DNA of 64,000 nucleotides, taken from Chania fonticola_B. Its GTDB lineage: Bacteria; Pseudomonadota; Gammaproteobacteria; Enterobacterales; Enterobacteriaceae. Shown here in pieces: positions 47,985-56,063 of this stretch (position 1 is its first letter; every line of letters begins with the position of its first letter). Both the position numbers and the translations under genes were made by a program. The stretch lies in the NCBI RefSeq assembly GCF_048537545.1, contig NZ_CP183218.1; one strand, written 5' to 3'. The notes beneath the pieces are model-generated. The model worked only from the letters and a program-made list of their open reading frames with translations, had not been told where the DNA came from and did no database searches.

Positions 47985-48824
47985 ATGAAACAGCGCGTCT
48001 TAGCCTTATCTCTGTTAGCCAGCCTGACCAGCCTTGCCACCGGTGTGGCACATGCCGATAAACTCGATGATATTCAAAAAGCCGGCGTGGTGCGTATTGC
48101 GGTATTCGATAGCAACCCACCGTTTGGTTATGTCGATCCGCAGAGCAAAAAGCTGGTGGGTTATGACGTGGACGTGGCCGAGGCCATCGGTAAGGCGCTG
48201 GGCGTCAAGGTTGAACTGCGCGCCACCAACCCGGCTAACCGCATTCCTTTGCTGGTGTCCAAAAAGGTTGATCTGATCGCGGCCAATTTCACCATCACCG
48301 ACGAGCGTGCCAAAGAGGTGAATTTCAGCGTGCCGTATTTTGCTACCGGCCAGAAATTCATTGCTCATAAGGGCGTGCTGAAAACCCCGGAAGACATCAA
48401 AAAACTGCGCATCGGCGCGGATAAAGGCACCGTGCAGGAAATTACCCTGCGTGAGCACTACCCAACGGCCAAGGTGATCTCTTACGACGATACCCCACTG
48501 GCGTTTGTTGCCCTCCGTAACGGCAACGTGCAGGCGATTACCCAGGACGATGCCAAACTGGTTGGCCTGCTAGGCAACCTGCCTGCCGCGCAAAAAGCCG
48601 ACTTTGAAATCTCTCCGTTCAGCATCACCAAAGAATATCAGGGCGTTGGTATCCCGAAAGGCGAAGATCGCCTCACGGCTACCGTTAACGATACCTTGAT
48701 CAAACTGGAAAAAGACGGCGATGCGGTGAAGATTTACGATCGCTGGTTCGGCCCGGAAACCAAAACCGCCCAACCGCGTGGCGATTTCAAGATCGGCCCG
48801 TTGGAGCAGCAACCTAAAGCCTAA
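47985..48824 (+). CDS. Polar amino acid ABC transporter, periplasmic binding protein
   Basis: A 279-residue extracellular solute-binding protein family 3 member. The ATG at 47985 (GGGAG upstream) opens a signal peptide of about 25 residues ending GVAHA before DKLDDI. The mature protein shows VRIAVFDSNPPFGYVDPQSKK, VGYDVDVAEAIGKALG, the arginine-containing NRIPLLVSKKVDLIAANFTITDERAKEVNFS and the GADKGTVQE hinge, as in glutamate/cystine/His-type binding proteins. The exact ligand is undetermined. Two permease genes follow; no ATPase gene is present. Confidence 0.87.
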   Translation: MKQRVLALSLLASLTSLATGVAHADKLDDIQKAGVVRIAVFDSNPPFGYVDPQSKKLVGYDVDVAEAIGKALGVKVELRATNPANRIPLLVSKKVDLIAANFTITDERAKEVNFSVPYFATGQKFIAHKGVLKTPEDIKKLRIGADKGTVQEITLREHYPTAKVISYDDTPLAFVALRNGNVQAITQDDAKLVGLLGNLPAAQKADFEISPFSITKEYQGVGIPKGEDRLTATVNDTLIKLEKDGDAVKIYDRWFGPETKTAQPRGDFKIGPLEQQPKA

Positions 48825-48834
48825 TCTCCCTTTT

Positions 48835-48883
48835 CCCTCTCCCCCTGATTTTGTACCGTGGCGGAGAGGGTTGGGGTGAGGGG
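48835..48883. repeat. REP-like intergenic palindrome inside the amino acid ABC operon
   Basis: CCCTCTCC (48835-48842) and GGAGAGGG (48863-48870) form a stem, followed by TTGGGGTGAGGGG. Sequences of this type are scattered between genes in many enterobacteria and other Proteobacteria. A related hairpin follows glmU at 38627-38646. It could reduce permease expression relative to the binding protein. Confidence 0.6.
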
Positions 48884-48894
48884 AAGTACCTCGT

Positions 48895-49620
48895 ATGAAT
48901 CTGCAACAACTCTCAGACTGGCTGTTGGCGCCGCAGTATCTGAGCTGGCTATGGAATGGCTTCTTGATGACCTTATGGCTGTCGGCCTGTGCCGGGCTTG
49001 CGGCAACGCTGCTGGGTTTTGGTCTGGCGGCGATGCGGGACAGCAGCCTGCGCCCCTTAAGCTGGCTGGCGGTGACCTACAGCGCGCTATTTCGCAATAC
49101 TCCTCTGCTGGTGCAACTGTTCTTCTGGTATTTCGCCGCCGGGCAAATCTTGCCCTCCTTCGCCATGCAATGGCTGAATACCCCCCATCAGTTAGGCTTT
49201 CTCGACTGGCCCTCGTTTGAATTCTTGGCGGGCTTTTTCGGTCTGACGCTTTATTCCACCGCGTTTATTGCCGAAGAGATCCGTTCTGGCATCCGTGGCG
49301 TCGCCAGTGGGCAAAAGCATGCGGCCTACGCGCTAGGGCTGACCGGTTGGCAATCGATGCGCTATGTGGTGCTGCCGCAGGCGCTGAAAATCGCTTTCCC
49401 GCCGCTGCTGGGGCAGTACATGAACGTGATTAAGAACTCATCGTTAACCATGGCGATCGGCCTGGCTGAGCTGTCTTACGCATCGCGCCAGGTGGAAACC
49501 GAAACCCTGCGGACCTTCCAGGCGTTTGGCGTGGCAACGGTACTGTATATCGCCATTATTGCCCTGTTGGAAGGTTGGGGCATGTGGCGTCAACAGCGCG
49601 AACCGCTGCGGGGACACTAA
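48895..49620 (+). CDS. Polar amino acid ABC transporter permease (HisM/GltJ type), first subunit
   Basis: A 241-residue membrane protein of the HisQM family with about five helices. It shows RNTPLLVQLFFWYF and the EAA-like loop SGQKHAAYALGLTGWQSMRYVVLPQALK, followed by NSSLTMAIGLAEL. It is encoded 70 bases after the binding protein, across a palindromic repeat, and 1 base before the second permease. It would form a heterodimeric channel with that partner. Confidence 0.88.
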   Translation: MNLQQLSDWLLAPQYLSWLWNGFLMTLWLSACAGLAATLLGFGLAAMRDSSLRPLSWLAVTYSALFRNTPLLVQLFFWYFAAGQILPSFAMQWLNTPHQLGFLDWPSFEFLAGFFGLTLYSTAFIAEEIRSGIRGVASGQKHAAYALGLTGWQSMRYVVLPQALKIAFPPLLGQYMNVIKNSSLTMAIGLAELSYASRQVETETLRTFQAFGVATVLYIAIIALLEGWGMWRQQREPLRGH

Positions 49621-49621
49621 G

Positions 49622-50362
49622 ATGGACTTTACCGTTATCCAGGAAAACCTGGGCTACCTGCTGTGGGGCACCTTCCCGGATGGGCCTTTGGGCGGTGCTG
49701 CGTTGACGTTGGCGATCAGCCTGATGGCCGGGCTGGCTTCGGCAATTCTGGGCACGCTGCTGGGCGTCGCGCTGGCGATGTCGCGTGGGGTGCTGGCTGG
49801 GTTATTGGCTATGGTGCTCGGGTTCTTCCGCGCCATCCCGGTGATCATGCTGATTTTCTGGACTTACTTCCTGCTGCCAATCGTGTTTGGTGTCGATATC
49901 CCTGAAATTACCACGGTGGTGTGCGCGCTGGCGTTGATCGCCTCGGCCTATCTGGCCCATGCGGTAAAAGCGGGCATCGTGGCTATTGGTGCCGGACAGT
50001 GGCAGGCGGGGCTATCGCTTGGTTTAAACCGCTGGCAGGTACTGCGGATGATCGTCTTGCCGCAGGCGCTGCGTATGATGGTGCCTTCGTTTATCAACCA
50101 GTGGATCTCATTGATTAAAGACACTTCGCTGGCGTACATCGTCGGCGTGGGGGAGTTGACCTTTCTGGCTACGCAGGTCAATAACCGCAGCATGGTTTAC
50201 CCGATGGAGGTGTTCCTGTTTGTGGCGCTGGTCTATTTTATCTTCTGCCTGACGCTGGACGTGCTGGCGAACGGGCTGAATAAACGCCTTAGCCCGCAGA
50301 CCAAAGCGCTAAAACGCAGCTGGCGCTGGTGGCGTAATCGCCCGCCGCTACCGGCTAGTTAA
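49622..50362 (+). CDS. Polar amino acid ABC transporter permease (HisM/GltK type), second subunit
   Basis: 246 residues, starting at the ATG 49622 directly after the first permease stop (TAAGATG); the open frame upstream overlaps that gene and is rejected. It has FRAIPVIMLIFWTYFLLPIVFG and the coupling loop GAGQWQAGLSLGLNRWQVLRMIVLPQALR, then KDTSLAYIVGVGEL. There is no nucleotide-binding subunit downstream, so this importer must borrow an ATPase from elsewhere or is incomplete. Confidence 0.88.
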   Translation: MDFTVIQENLGYLLWGTFPDGPLGGAALTLAISLMAGLASAILGTLLGVALAMSRGVLAGLLAMVLGFFRAIPVIMLIFWTYFLLPIVFGVDIPEITTVVCALALIASAYLAHAVKAGIVAIGAGQWQAGLSLGLNRWQVLRMIVLPQALRMMVPSFINQWISLIKDTSLAYIVGVGELTFLATQVNNRSMVYPMEVFLFVALVYFIFCLTLDVLANGLNKRLSPQTKALKRSWRWWRNRPPLPAS

Positions 50363-50432
50363 TCAGACACAATAGGAATGGCTGCCCCTATCTATACCAT
50401 GGCTAATTAGTTGTCATGATTGAGGGGCTTGA

Positions 50433-50489
50433 CGTATTACAATTTATTATCGTATTACGTTAAATTTATGATTGAGATCAACGTATTGC
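50433..50489. repeat. Three short direct repeats upstream of the yagU-like gene
   Basis: CGTATTAC occurs at 50433-50440 and 50451-50458, with CGTATTGC at 50482-50489, in AT-rich DNA 80-130 bases before the next gene. They could be regulator half-sites. Chance cannot be excluded. Confidence 0.3.
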
Positions 50490-50565
50490 ACTTTTTTAAT
50501 GCAGCTTGAGTTATTTAGAGTATAAGTAAGATTGATTTATATATTTCCATTGGATGGTAATCATT

Positions 50566-51126
50566 ATGAAAATTAGTGCGTTATTTATAACAACGGATCC
50601 AAGTCGGCGGCGGTATGGCGTTGCCTTGTTTGTTGGCATTATTGGCGGGATCCTCTCTGCTTTTGTCAAATGGGGGGCTGAGGTTCCGCTACCGCCAAGA
50701 ACCCTGAGTGATGGCCGGGCTGAATTTAACCCGCCCTACCTTTTTTTAAGAGATTATCTTGGGATAGATCCAACCGGTACGGTATATACCTTTTCTGAGC
50801 ATATTATTAATCCGGTTATGGTTACGCACGTCATATTTTCGTTGGTCTTTGCTATCGGTTACTGCTTGGTTGCCGAAGTTTTTCCAAAGATCAAACTCTG
50901 GCAGGGGGTGTTGGCGGGTATCATTGCCACCGTTGCCGTGCATGGCATTAGTTTCCCTCTGCTTGGTTTGACTCCCCCACTTTCAATGCTGCCATTTGAT
51001 GAGTATCTTTCTGAAATATTGGGGCATATATTTTGGTTTTGGGTGATTGAGATAGTACGCCGGGACTTACGTAACAGAATTACCCATGAGCCTGACGCCG
51101 AAGTTCCGCTGGGATCCTATCGTTAA
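50566..51126 (+). CDS. YagU-like inner membrane protein (DUF1440)
   Basis: A 186-residue protein with about four transmembrane helices, clearly related to E. coli YagU. Shared blocks are RRRYGVALFVGIIGGILSAFVKWGAE, YLFLRDYLG, VAEVFPKIKLWQG and the C-terminus RRDLRNRITHEPDAEVPLGS. E. coli YagU is implicated in acid survival. The ATG at 50566 has GGATGG 8 bases upstream; an ATG at 50554 would overlap that RBS. It is single, ending in a shared bidirectional terminator. Confidence 0.85.
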   Translation: MKISALFITTDPSRRRYGVALFVGIIGGILSAFVKWGAEVPLPPRTLSDGRAEFNPPYLFLRDYLGIDPTGTVYTFSEHIINPVMVTHVIFSLVFAIGYCLVAEVFPKIKLWQGVLAGIIATVAVHGISFPLLGLTPPLSMLPFDEYLSEILGHIFWFWVIEIVRRDLRNRITHEPDAEVPLGSYR

Positions 51127-51135
51127 TCGATAAAG

Positions 51136-51161
51136 TTCAGCGGGGTATTTTCCCCGCTGAA
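51136..51161. terminator. Bidirectional terminator between the yagU-like gene and yieH
   Basis: TTCAGCGGGG (51136-51145) and CCCCGCTGAA (51152-51161) are a perfect 10-base inverted repeat around TATTTT, between two convergent genes. Confidence 0.8.
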
Positions 51162-51173
51162 TATCAACGCGGT

Positions 51174-51839
51174 TTAACGGGTAAGTTGCCAACCCCGCTG
51201 TTGCCATAGCGCAGGCAGTTGTGCCAGATCCTCAAACGTCGTCACCAGCGGGTGATCGATCGGTTGATTATGAGGATCGGCGCAGAAGTAGAACACCGGG
51301 ATGCCAGCCGCGATCCCTGCCTGGGCACCGGCAACGGAATCATCCACCAGAATACAGCGCTCTACGGGCACCTGCATCTGTTGGGCGGCATGGAATACGA
51401 TGGCCGGATCGGGTTTCCAGCGTTGAATATCGTAGCCGCTGAACAACCGGTCATCAAAATAGGACAGCATGTCGGTTAACCCCAGCGAATGCTGCATTTT
51501 GCTCACCGGGCCGTTAGAAACGGTGCACATCGGGGCAGTCATTTGTGCCAGCAACTCCCGTGCACCGGCAATCGGCTGGAGCTCGGCATCAAACAGACGG
51601 GCCACTTCCTGGCGAAAAATCGGCTCCAGATCGCTGGCGGGTAAATTGACACCCTGCTCGGTGTTAACCCGCTCAATGATCTCGTAGAGCTTGATCCCTT
51701 TGTACTTTTTAAATACCTCTTCCAGCGCCAGCTCGATACCGTAGTGGGCAAACATATGCACATAGGCCTTGCTGCACAGCACTTCGCTGTCTACCAGCGT
51801 GCCATCGCAATCAAATAAAACACATTCAACCTGATTCAT
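51174..51839 (-). CDS. yieH: YieH, 6-phosphogluconate phosphatase (HAD family)
   Basis: A 221-residue HAD hydrolase, the same length as E. coli YieH. Motif I is LFDCDGTLVD with nucleophile Asp9, motif II is TVSNGP, and motifs III-IV include RWKPDP and ILVDDSVAGAQAGIAAG. An alpha-helical cap lies between motifs I and II. E. coli YieH dephosphorylates 6-phosphogluconate and purine/pyrimidine phosphates. It is divergent from adeP with a 212-base gap. Confidence 0.95.
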   Translation of the reverse strand: MNQVECVLFDCDGTLVDSEVLCSKAYVHMFAHYGIELALEEVFKKYKGIKLYEIIERVNTEQGVNLPASDLEPIFRQEVARLFDAELQPIAGARELLAQMTAPMCTVSNGPVSKMQHSLGLTDMLSYFDDRLFSGYDIQRWKPDPAIVFHAAQQMQVPVERCILVDDSVAGAQAGIAAGIPVFYFCADPHNQPIDHPLVTTFEDLAQLPALWQQRGWQLTR

Positions 51840-52051
51840 TGGGGTAAGCGCCCTCGGTTAAGTCATGACTGCTGTTACTTTAACCGGATCGCAGCGGGTT
51901 GTCCCTCTTTGGCAATCAATCTCAATAAATACAACTTGTTGGCGGTTTTAGCCGTAAAGATGGCGAAAAAAACCTGTGAGCGAGGTCAAAACCCGGACTT
52001 TTTGTTATAGGATAGCCAGCGACAGTCCTAATCCCTCTTCGGAATTCTATA

Positions 52052-53389
52052 ATGAGCAAACAAGACCTCAGCCTTGATGCCAATCAGGGCTTGCTTGAGC
52101 GCGTGTTTAAACTCAAGCAGCACGGCACCACGGTACGTACGGAAACGATTGCCGGCATCACCACCTTTCTAACCATGGTGTATATCGTGTTCGTTAACCC
52201 GCAGATCCTGGGCGCGGCGGGCATGGATACTCAGGCGGTGTTTGTCACCACCTGCCTGGTTGCTGCGTTGGGCAGTATCCTGATGGGCTTGCTGGCTAAC
52301 CTGCCGGTGGCGCTGGCTCCGGCGATGGGCCTCAACGCGTTCTTCGCGTTTGTGGTGGTCGGCGCGATGGGTATTTCATGGCAGGTCGGCATGGGCGCTA
52401 TTTTCTGGGGCGCAATCGGTTTCCTGTTGCTGACCATTTTCCGTATCCGCTACTGGATGATTGCCAATATCCCGCTGAGCCTGCGCGTGGGCATCACCAG
52501 CGGTATCGGCCTGTTTATCGCCATGATGGGGCTGAAAAACGCCGGTATCGTGGTCGCCAACCCGGATACGCTGGTAGCGGTAGGCAATCTGACCTCTCAC
52601 AGTGTGCTGCTGGGAGCCTTGGGCTTCTTTATTATCGCGGTGCTGGCTTCGCGTAATATTCATGCTGCGGTACTGGTCTCAATCGTGGTGACTACGCTGA
52701 TCGGTTGGGCTTTGGGTGACGTGAAATATGGCGGCGTATTCTCCCTACCGCCGGACGTCACCTCCGTGGTCGGCCAGGTGGATATCGCCGGGGCGTTGAA
52801 TATCGGCCTGGCAGGTGTGATTTTCTCCTTTATGCTGGTCAACCTGTTTGACTCCTCGGGTACGCTGATCGGAGTGACCGACAAGGCTGGCCTGACGGAT
52901 GAAAACGGCAAGTTCCCGCGTATGAAGCAGGCGCTTTACGTGGACAGCATCACCTCGGTCGCCGGTGCTTTTGCGGGTACCTCTTCGGTCACCGCCTATA
53001 TTGAAAGCTCCTCTGGGGTGGCCGTTGGTGGGCGCACGGGCCTGACCGCCGTGGTGGTAGGCATTCTCTTCCTGCTGGTGATTTTCCTGTCACCGCTGGC
53101 GGGAATGGTGCCAACTTATGCTGCTGCGGGCGCGCTGATTTATGTGGGGGTGCTGATGACTTCCAGCCTGGCGCGGGTGAAGTGGGAAGATATGACCGAA
53201 GCGGTTCCGGCCTTTGTGACCGCCGCTATGATGCCTTTCAGCTTCTCGATCACCGAAGGGATTGCCCTGGGCTTTATCTCTTACTGCATCATGAAGCTGG
53301 GCACCGGCCGCTGGCGTGAAATCAGCCCCTGCGTGATCGTGGTGGCGCTGCTGTTCGTGCTGAAAATTGCGTTCGTTGACGGGCATTAA
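52052..53389 (+). CDS. adeP: AdeP (YieG), high-affinity adenine permease
   Basis: A 445-residue AzgA-type nucleobase:cation symporter (E. coli AdeP 445). It has an N-terminal TEGIAGITTFLTMVYIVFVNPQIL-like block, the ALAPAMGLNAFFAF motif, and LVNLFDSSGTLIGVTDKAGL and SSVTAYIESSSGVAVGGRTG in the second half. About 13-14 membrane segments. It imports adenine with H+. The neighbourhood yieH-adeP-chrR-yieE is as in E. coli, with one additional gene inserted. Confidence 0.95.
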   Translation: MSKQDLSLDANQGLLERVFKLKQHGTTVRTETIAGITTFLTMVYIVFVNPQILGAAGMDTQAVFVTTCLVAALGSILMGLLANLPVALAPAMGLNAFFAFVVVGAMGISWQVGMGAIFWGAIGFLLLTIFRIRYWMIANIPLSLRVGITSGIGLFIAMMGLKNAGIVVANPDTLVAVGNLTSHSVLLGALGFFIIAVLASRNIHAAVLVSIVVTTLIGWALGDVKYGGVFSLPPDVTSVVGQVDIAGALNIGLAGVIFSFMLVNLFDSSGTLIGVTDKAGLTDENGKFPRMKQALYVDSITSVAGAFAGTSSVTAYIESSSGVAVGGRTGLTAVVVGILFLLVIFLSPLAGMVPTYAAAGALIYVGVLMTSSLARVKWEDMTEAVPAFVTAAMMPFSFSITEGIALGFISYCIMKLGTGRWREISPCVIVVALLFVLKIAFVDGH

Positions 53390-53401
53390 TGCCCGCTACG
53401 T

Positions 53402-53423
53402 GGGGCGCAGCATGCTGCGCCCC
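53402..53423. terminator. Perfect GC-rich palindrome after adeP
   Basis: A 22-base perfect palindrome beginning GGGGCGCAGCA at 53402, with the second arm at 53413-53423, between the convergent adeP and the hydrolase-like gene. It probably serves as a shared transcription end. It resembles in style the palindrome at 61848-61869 and may belong to a dispersed family. Confidence 0.6.
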
Positions 53424-53443
53424 GTTGTAAGCTCCTGTTACTC

Positions 53444-54496
53444 TCAAGCGCCGGGTGAGGCATCCTGCTCTCTACCCATTACCCAGCGTAAAGGCCGGTT
53501 ATACCGCGTCTGCCAGCCACCGATATTATCTTCCCCCTCGGCAAAATTGGCGATCTCGACCTGATTTTTGTCTCTGAACAAGTCAGCAAAATCAAGAGCC
53601 AGCGCCCGATCGTTGAAATTCTGTCGATCGTAATAGGCAATCATGATGCGTTTGTTTTCTGCCAGTGAATGCTTCGCTGGGAGGAGGCGGCCCTTCGGGG
53701 CAATCAGCAGCGCTCCGGAATAAAACTGCGGGTAATTGGCCATCAGGTTAGCCGCGTGTAGCGCCCCCTGACCACGGGCGGTCAGGTAAACCTGTTGGAG
53801 ATTAAGCTTCAGCTTGGGGCCAAGGCTTTCCAGGGTGCGTTGAATGGCGTTCTGGGTGCTGGTAGAGCTGTAGTTAGACCAGCGAAAGCTCCCCTCCGCC
53901 AGCATCTGGGTGCCGTTTATCTCAATGTAGGCCACCCCGGCTTCGGCAAACAGCAACCTATCCTCTGGAATGATGGTGGCGGCTTTCCCGTAGGGATGGA
54001 GGTAGACGATGGTTGGCCAGCCTCCGGCCGGGGGCTCGCCACTCGGCACGGCATAGTGAGGTTTACCTTCAAACTTTGCGGCGTGTTGCTGATAGCGCGC
54101 TTTGGTGGTGGCCAGAATTGAACGGTAGGTGTCACTTTGCTGAATGCTGCTGAACGAGTCGTCCTCCAGCAGATTGTAGTAATACCACAATCCTCGCTTG
54201 GCGCTAAGTTGCAGATAACGTTCGGCTAACTCGGTCTGACCCTGTTCGGCCGAGGAGGCAGCCAGTTGAAAGGGGGCCCAGATATTACGGCCATCTTCAC
54301 GCATCAACGTCAGATATAGCGATGTGGCGCCGGCTTTTTTATCCTCATGATTGTACGCTGAGCGAGGTAATGGCTTACTCAGCGGGCTATGGATAGGCAG
54401 TTCTAGCGGCTCTTCTCCCTCAGGATAGAGCATGGGTGCAGCAAACAATGGACTGGTGGCAAAAGCCAAAAAGATGGCTAAAATAAAAAAAGGCAT
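53444..54496 (-). CDS. Secreted alpha/beta-hydrolase-like protein lacking the nucleophile serine
   Basis: A 350-residue protein of unknown function. The signal peptide of about 20 residues (hydrophobic FFILAIFLAFATSPLFAA) is followed by a helical region 70-140 with TPR/Sel1-like character (AASSAEQGQTELAERYLQLSAKRG). A fold resembling alpha/beta hydrolases starts at about 155: GWPTIVYLHPYGKAA, then YLTARGQGALHAANLM. Here the expected G-x-S-x-G nucleophile elbow reads A-R-G-Q-G (240-244), so no catalytic serine is visible. It has no counterpart between adeP and chrR in E. coli. It may be a pseudoenzyme or the fold assignment may be wrong. Confidence 0.65.
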   Translation of the reverse strand: MPFFILAIFLAFATSPLFAAPMLYPEGEEPLELPIHSPLSKPLPRSAYNHEDKKAGATSLYLTLMREDGRNIWAPFQLAASSAEQGQTELAERYLQLSAKRGLWYYYNLLEDDSFSSIQQSDTYRSILATTKARYQQHAAKFEGKPHYAVPSGEPPAGGWPTIVYLHPYGKAATIIPEDRLLFAEAGVAYIEINGTQMLAEGSFRWSNYSSTSTQNAIQRTLESLGPKLKLNLQQVYLTARGQGALHAANLMANYPQFYSGALLIAPKGRLLPAKHSLAENKRIMIAYYDRQNFNDRALALDFADLFRDKNQVEIANFAEGEDNIGGWQTRYNRPLRWVMGREQDASPGA

Positions 54497-54540
54497 GATT
54501 TTATAACTTTGTTTTTCAATAATATTAATGAGAAAACGAT

Positions 54541-54580
54541 GAAAAACGGCGCCTTCGATAGTGTTATCTCTGTGCGCCGC
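54541..54580 (-). terminator. Terminator of chrR
   Basis: On the minus strand CGGCGC and GCGCCG pair around a 21-base loop, followed by TTTTTC. It starts about 10 bases beyond the chrR stop. Confidence 0.7.
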
Positions 54581-54588
54581 CTGGCAGC

Positions 54589-55155
54589 TTATTTTACACG
54601 GCGGATATAGTCGCTGAATGCGGACAACTGGCCGGTCAGGAAATCCCGCGTGCCTTGGTCAACCAGTTCACCCGCCTGCTCATCAACCTTATTCTGTATC
54701 ACTCCCCCCATAAACTCAGGTTTGTTGATCACCATGGCATCCAGAAACACCAGGATCTGGCGTAGGTGATATTGGCAACGTGCTCCGCCAATCGGCCCCA
54801 TAGAGCTGGTCTGGATTGCTACCGGTTTGCCAGCCAGCGGTTGGTTAGGCAAACGGGACAGCCAGTCTATGGCGTTTTTCAGGCCACCTGGCACAGAGTA
54901 GTTATATTCTGGCGTTACGATGATCACGCCGTCAGCCTGACGGATTTGTTCGGCAATGGCTTCTACCGCGGCCGGGAAACCCTCTTCTTGCTGGAGGTCT
55001 GCATCGTACAGTGGGATATCGCGGATGGAGGGAAGGGCTTCGATAGTAACACCCTGAGGAGCTAACTGAGGTAAAGCGCGTGCGACGATGGCGTTATAAG
55101 AGCCTTTACGAAGGCTCCCCAGTAGCGTGACGATCTTTAGTGCTTGCTCTGACAT
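54589..55155 (-). CDS. chrR: ChrR (YieF), NAD(P)H-dependent FMN quinone/chromate reductase
   Basis: A 188-residue flavodoxin-like reductase, equal in length to E. coli ChrR. The FMN phosphate-binding loop is LLGSLRKGSYNAIVARAL (residues 11-28), the second FMN segment is TPEYNYSVPGGLKNAIDWLSR and the third is TSSMGPIGGARCQ. It performs two-electron reduction of quinones and, promiscuously, chromate, limiting oxidative stress. RBS AGGGAGA precedes the ATG. It is flanked by yieE as in E. coli. Confidence 0.95.
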   Translation of the reverse strand: MSEQALKIVTLLGSLRKGSYNAIVARALPQLAPQGVTIEALPSIRDIPLYDADLQQEEGFPAAVEAIAEQIRQADGVIIVTPEYNYSVPGGLKNAIDWLSRLPNQPLAGKPVAIQTSSMGPIGGARCQYHLRQILVFLDAMVINKPEFMGGVIQNKVDEQAGELVDQGTRDFLTGQLSAFSDYIRRVK

Positions 55156-55343
55156 TTTGATTCTCCCTTTTCTGATGAACAGACTCAGCTTAGAACAACC
55201 AGCAGATAATAGGGCAAATAAGGGATGTATCCTAGGTAGAGGCTAAGTCTTTATCTGTTTTTACAATTCAAAGCAGTAAATCATGCGTTAAGGAAAGTTT
55301 TGTTTTGTATATTCCCCCGAAGGCAGACGTTAAATCGGTGCTT

Positions 55344-56063
55344 TCAACGTGTAACAAAGGCGAGGCTGGTCAATTTCAAAAAGTGTGTGGAGAGGGGCGG
55401 GTTGCGCGATGAAATTTCGCCACATTTCTGTAAGCCCTGGCTATCGTCATATTGCCAGCAAATCAGCCGATCCAAGCCAGGCTGATGGGCGCAGGCCCAG
55501 CTGAGATACTCCCCTGCATCACTCATGACGTGCACGTTAGGCAGGGTGTTGCAGCGTAATTGGCCGGAAAAAGGGTGCAAATTCAGCAAACTCTGGCCAC
55601 TGTTACCCAGGCCGGCCAGTTTCAGCACGCATTGGCGGATGCTCCACAGCTGGGTTTCGGCTTCCAAGCGGTCGTTCTGCGCCGCGATCCATGCGTTCTC
55701 CGTGGTGCTGGAGTATTGATGCAGCAGGTTGTGGCTCCGTGCGCGCATCACCTCAATATCCAACCCCACCTTGCCTTCCAGGCTCAGTAGCACGCCTACG
55801 GTATTGCCAGCATAGGCGAGGCTGAAGTCAGGTAGATGATGATCGGCAAAGCACGGGCGCCCGGTCGGTGCCGTAGCAATGGGGGGAAGTACCGGGATAC
55901 CATACAAATAAAATATCATTTCGGCCAACAGGATCCGGCCTTGCAAAAAACGCCGGCGGCGCTTGACGGAAAAGCGAGCAGTTCTTTCGATCAGGTCTTC
56001 AGGGAGCCGATGAGTATCTAAACGCTCTGTAACCGCATCCCATCGGATAAAATGACAAGCCAT
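55344..56063 (-). CDS. yieE: YieE, phosphopantetheinyl transferase-like protein
   Basis: A 239-residue Sfp-superfamily homologue, similar to E. coli YieE (249 aa) with conserved RRRRFLQGRILLAEMIFYLYGI and DFSLAYAGNTVGVLLSLEG. The Mg-binding GLDIE is intact (Asp102, Glu104). The second active-site motif, W-[ST]-x-K-E-x-x-x-K in classic enzymes, reads WSIRQCVLK, so Lys143 and Glu144 are replaced by Arg and Gln. E. coli YieE also departs from consensus here. Carrier-protein substrate unknown; activity uncertain. Confidence 0.88.
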   Translation of the reverse strand: MACHFIRWDAVTERLDTHRLPEDLIERTARFSVKRRRRFLQGRILLAEMIFYLYGIPVLPPIATAPTGRPCFADHHLPDFSLAYAGNTVGVLLSLEGKVGLDIEVMRARSHNLLHQYSSTTENAWIAAQNDRLEAETQLWSIRQCVLKLAGLGNSGQSLLNLHPFSGQLRCNTLPNVHVMSDAGEYLSWACAHQPGLDRLICWQYDDSQGLQKCGEISSRNPPLSTHFLKLTSLAFVTR

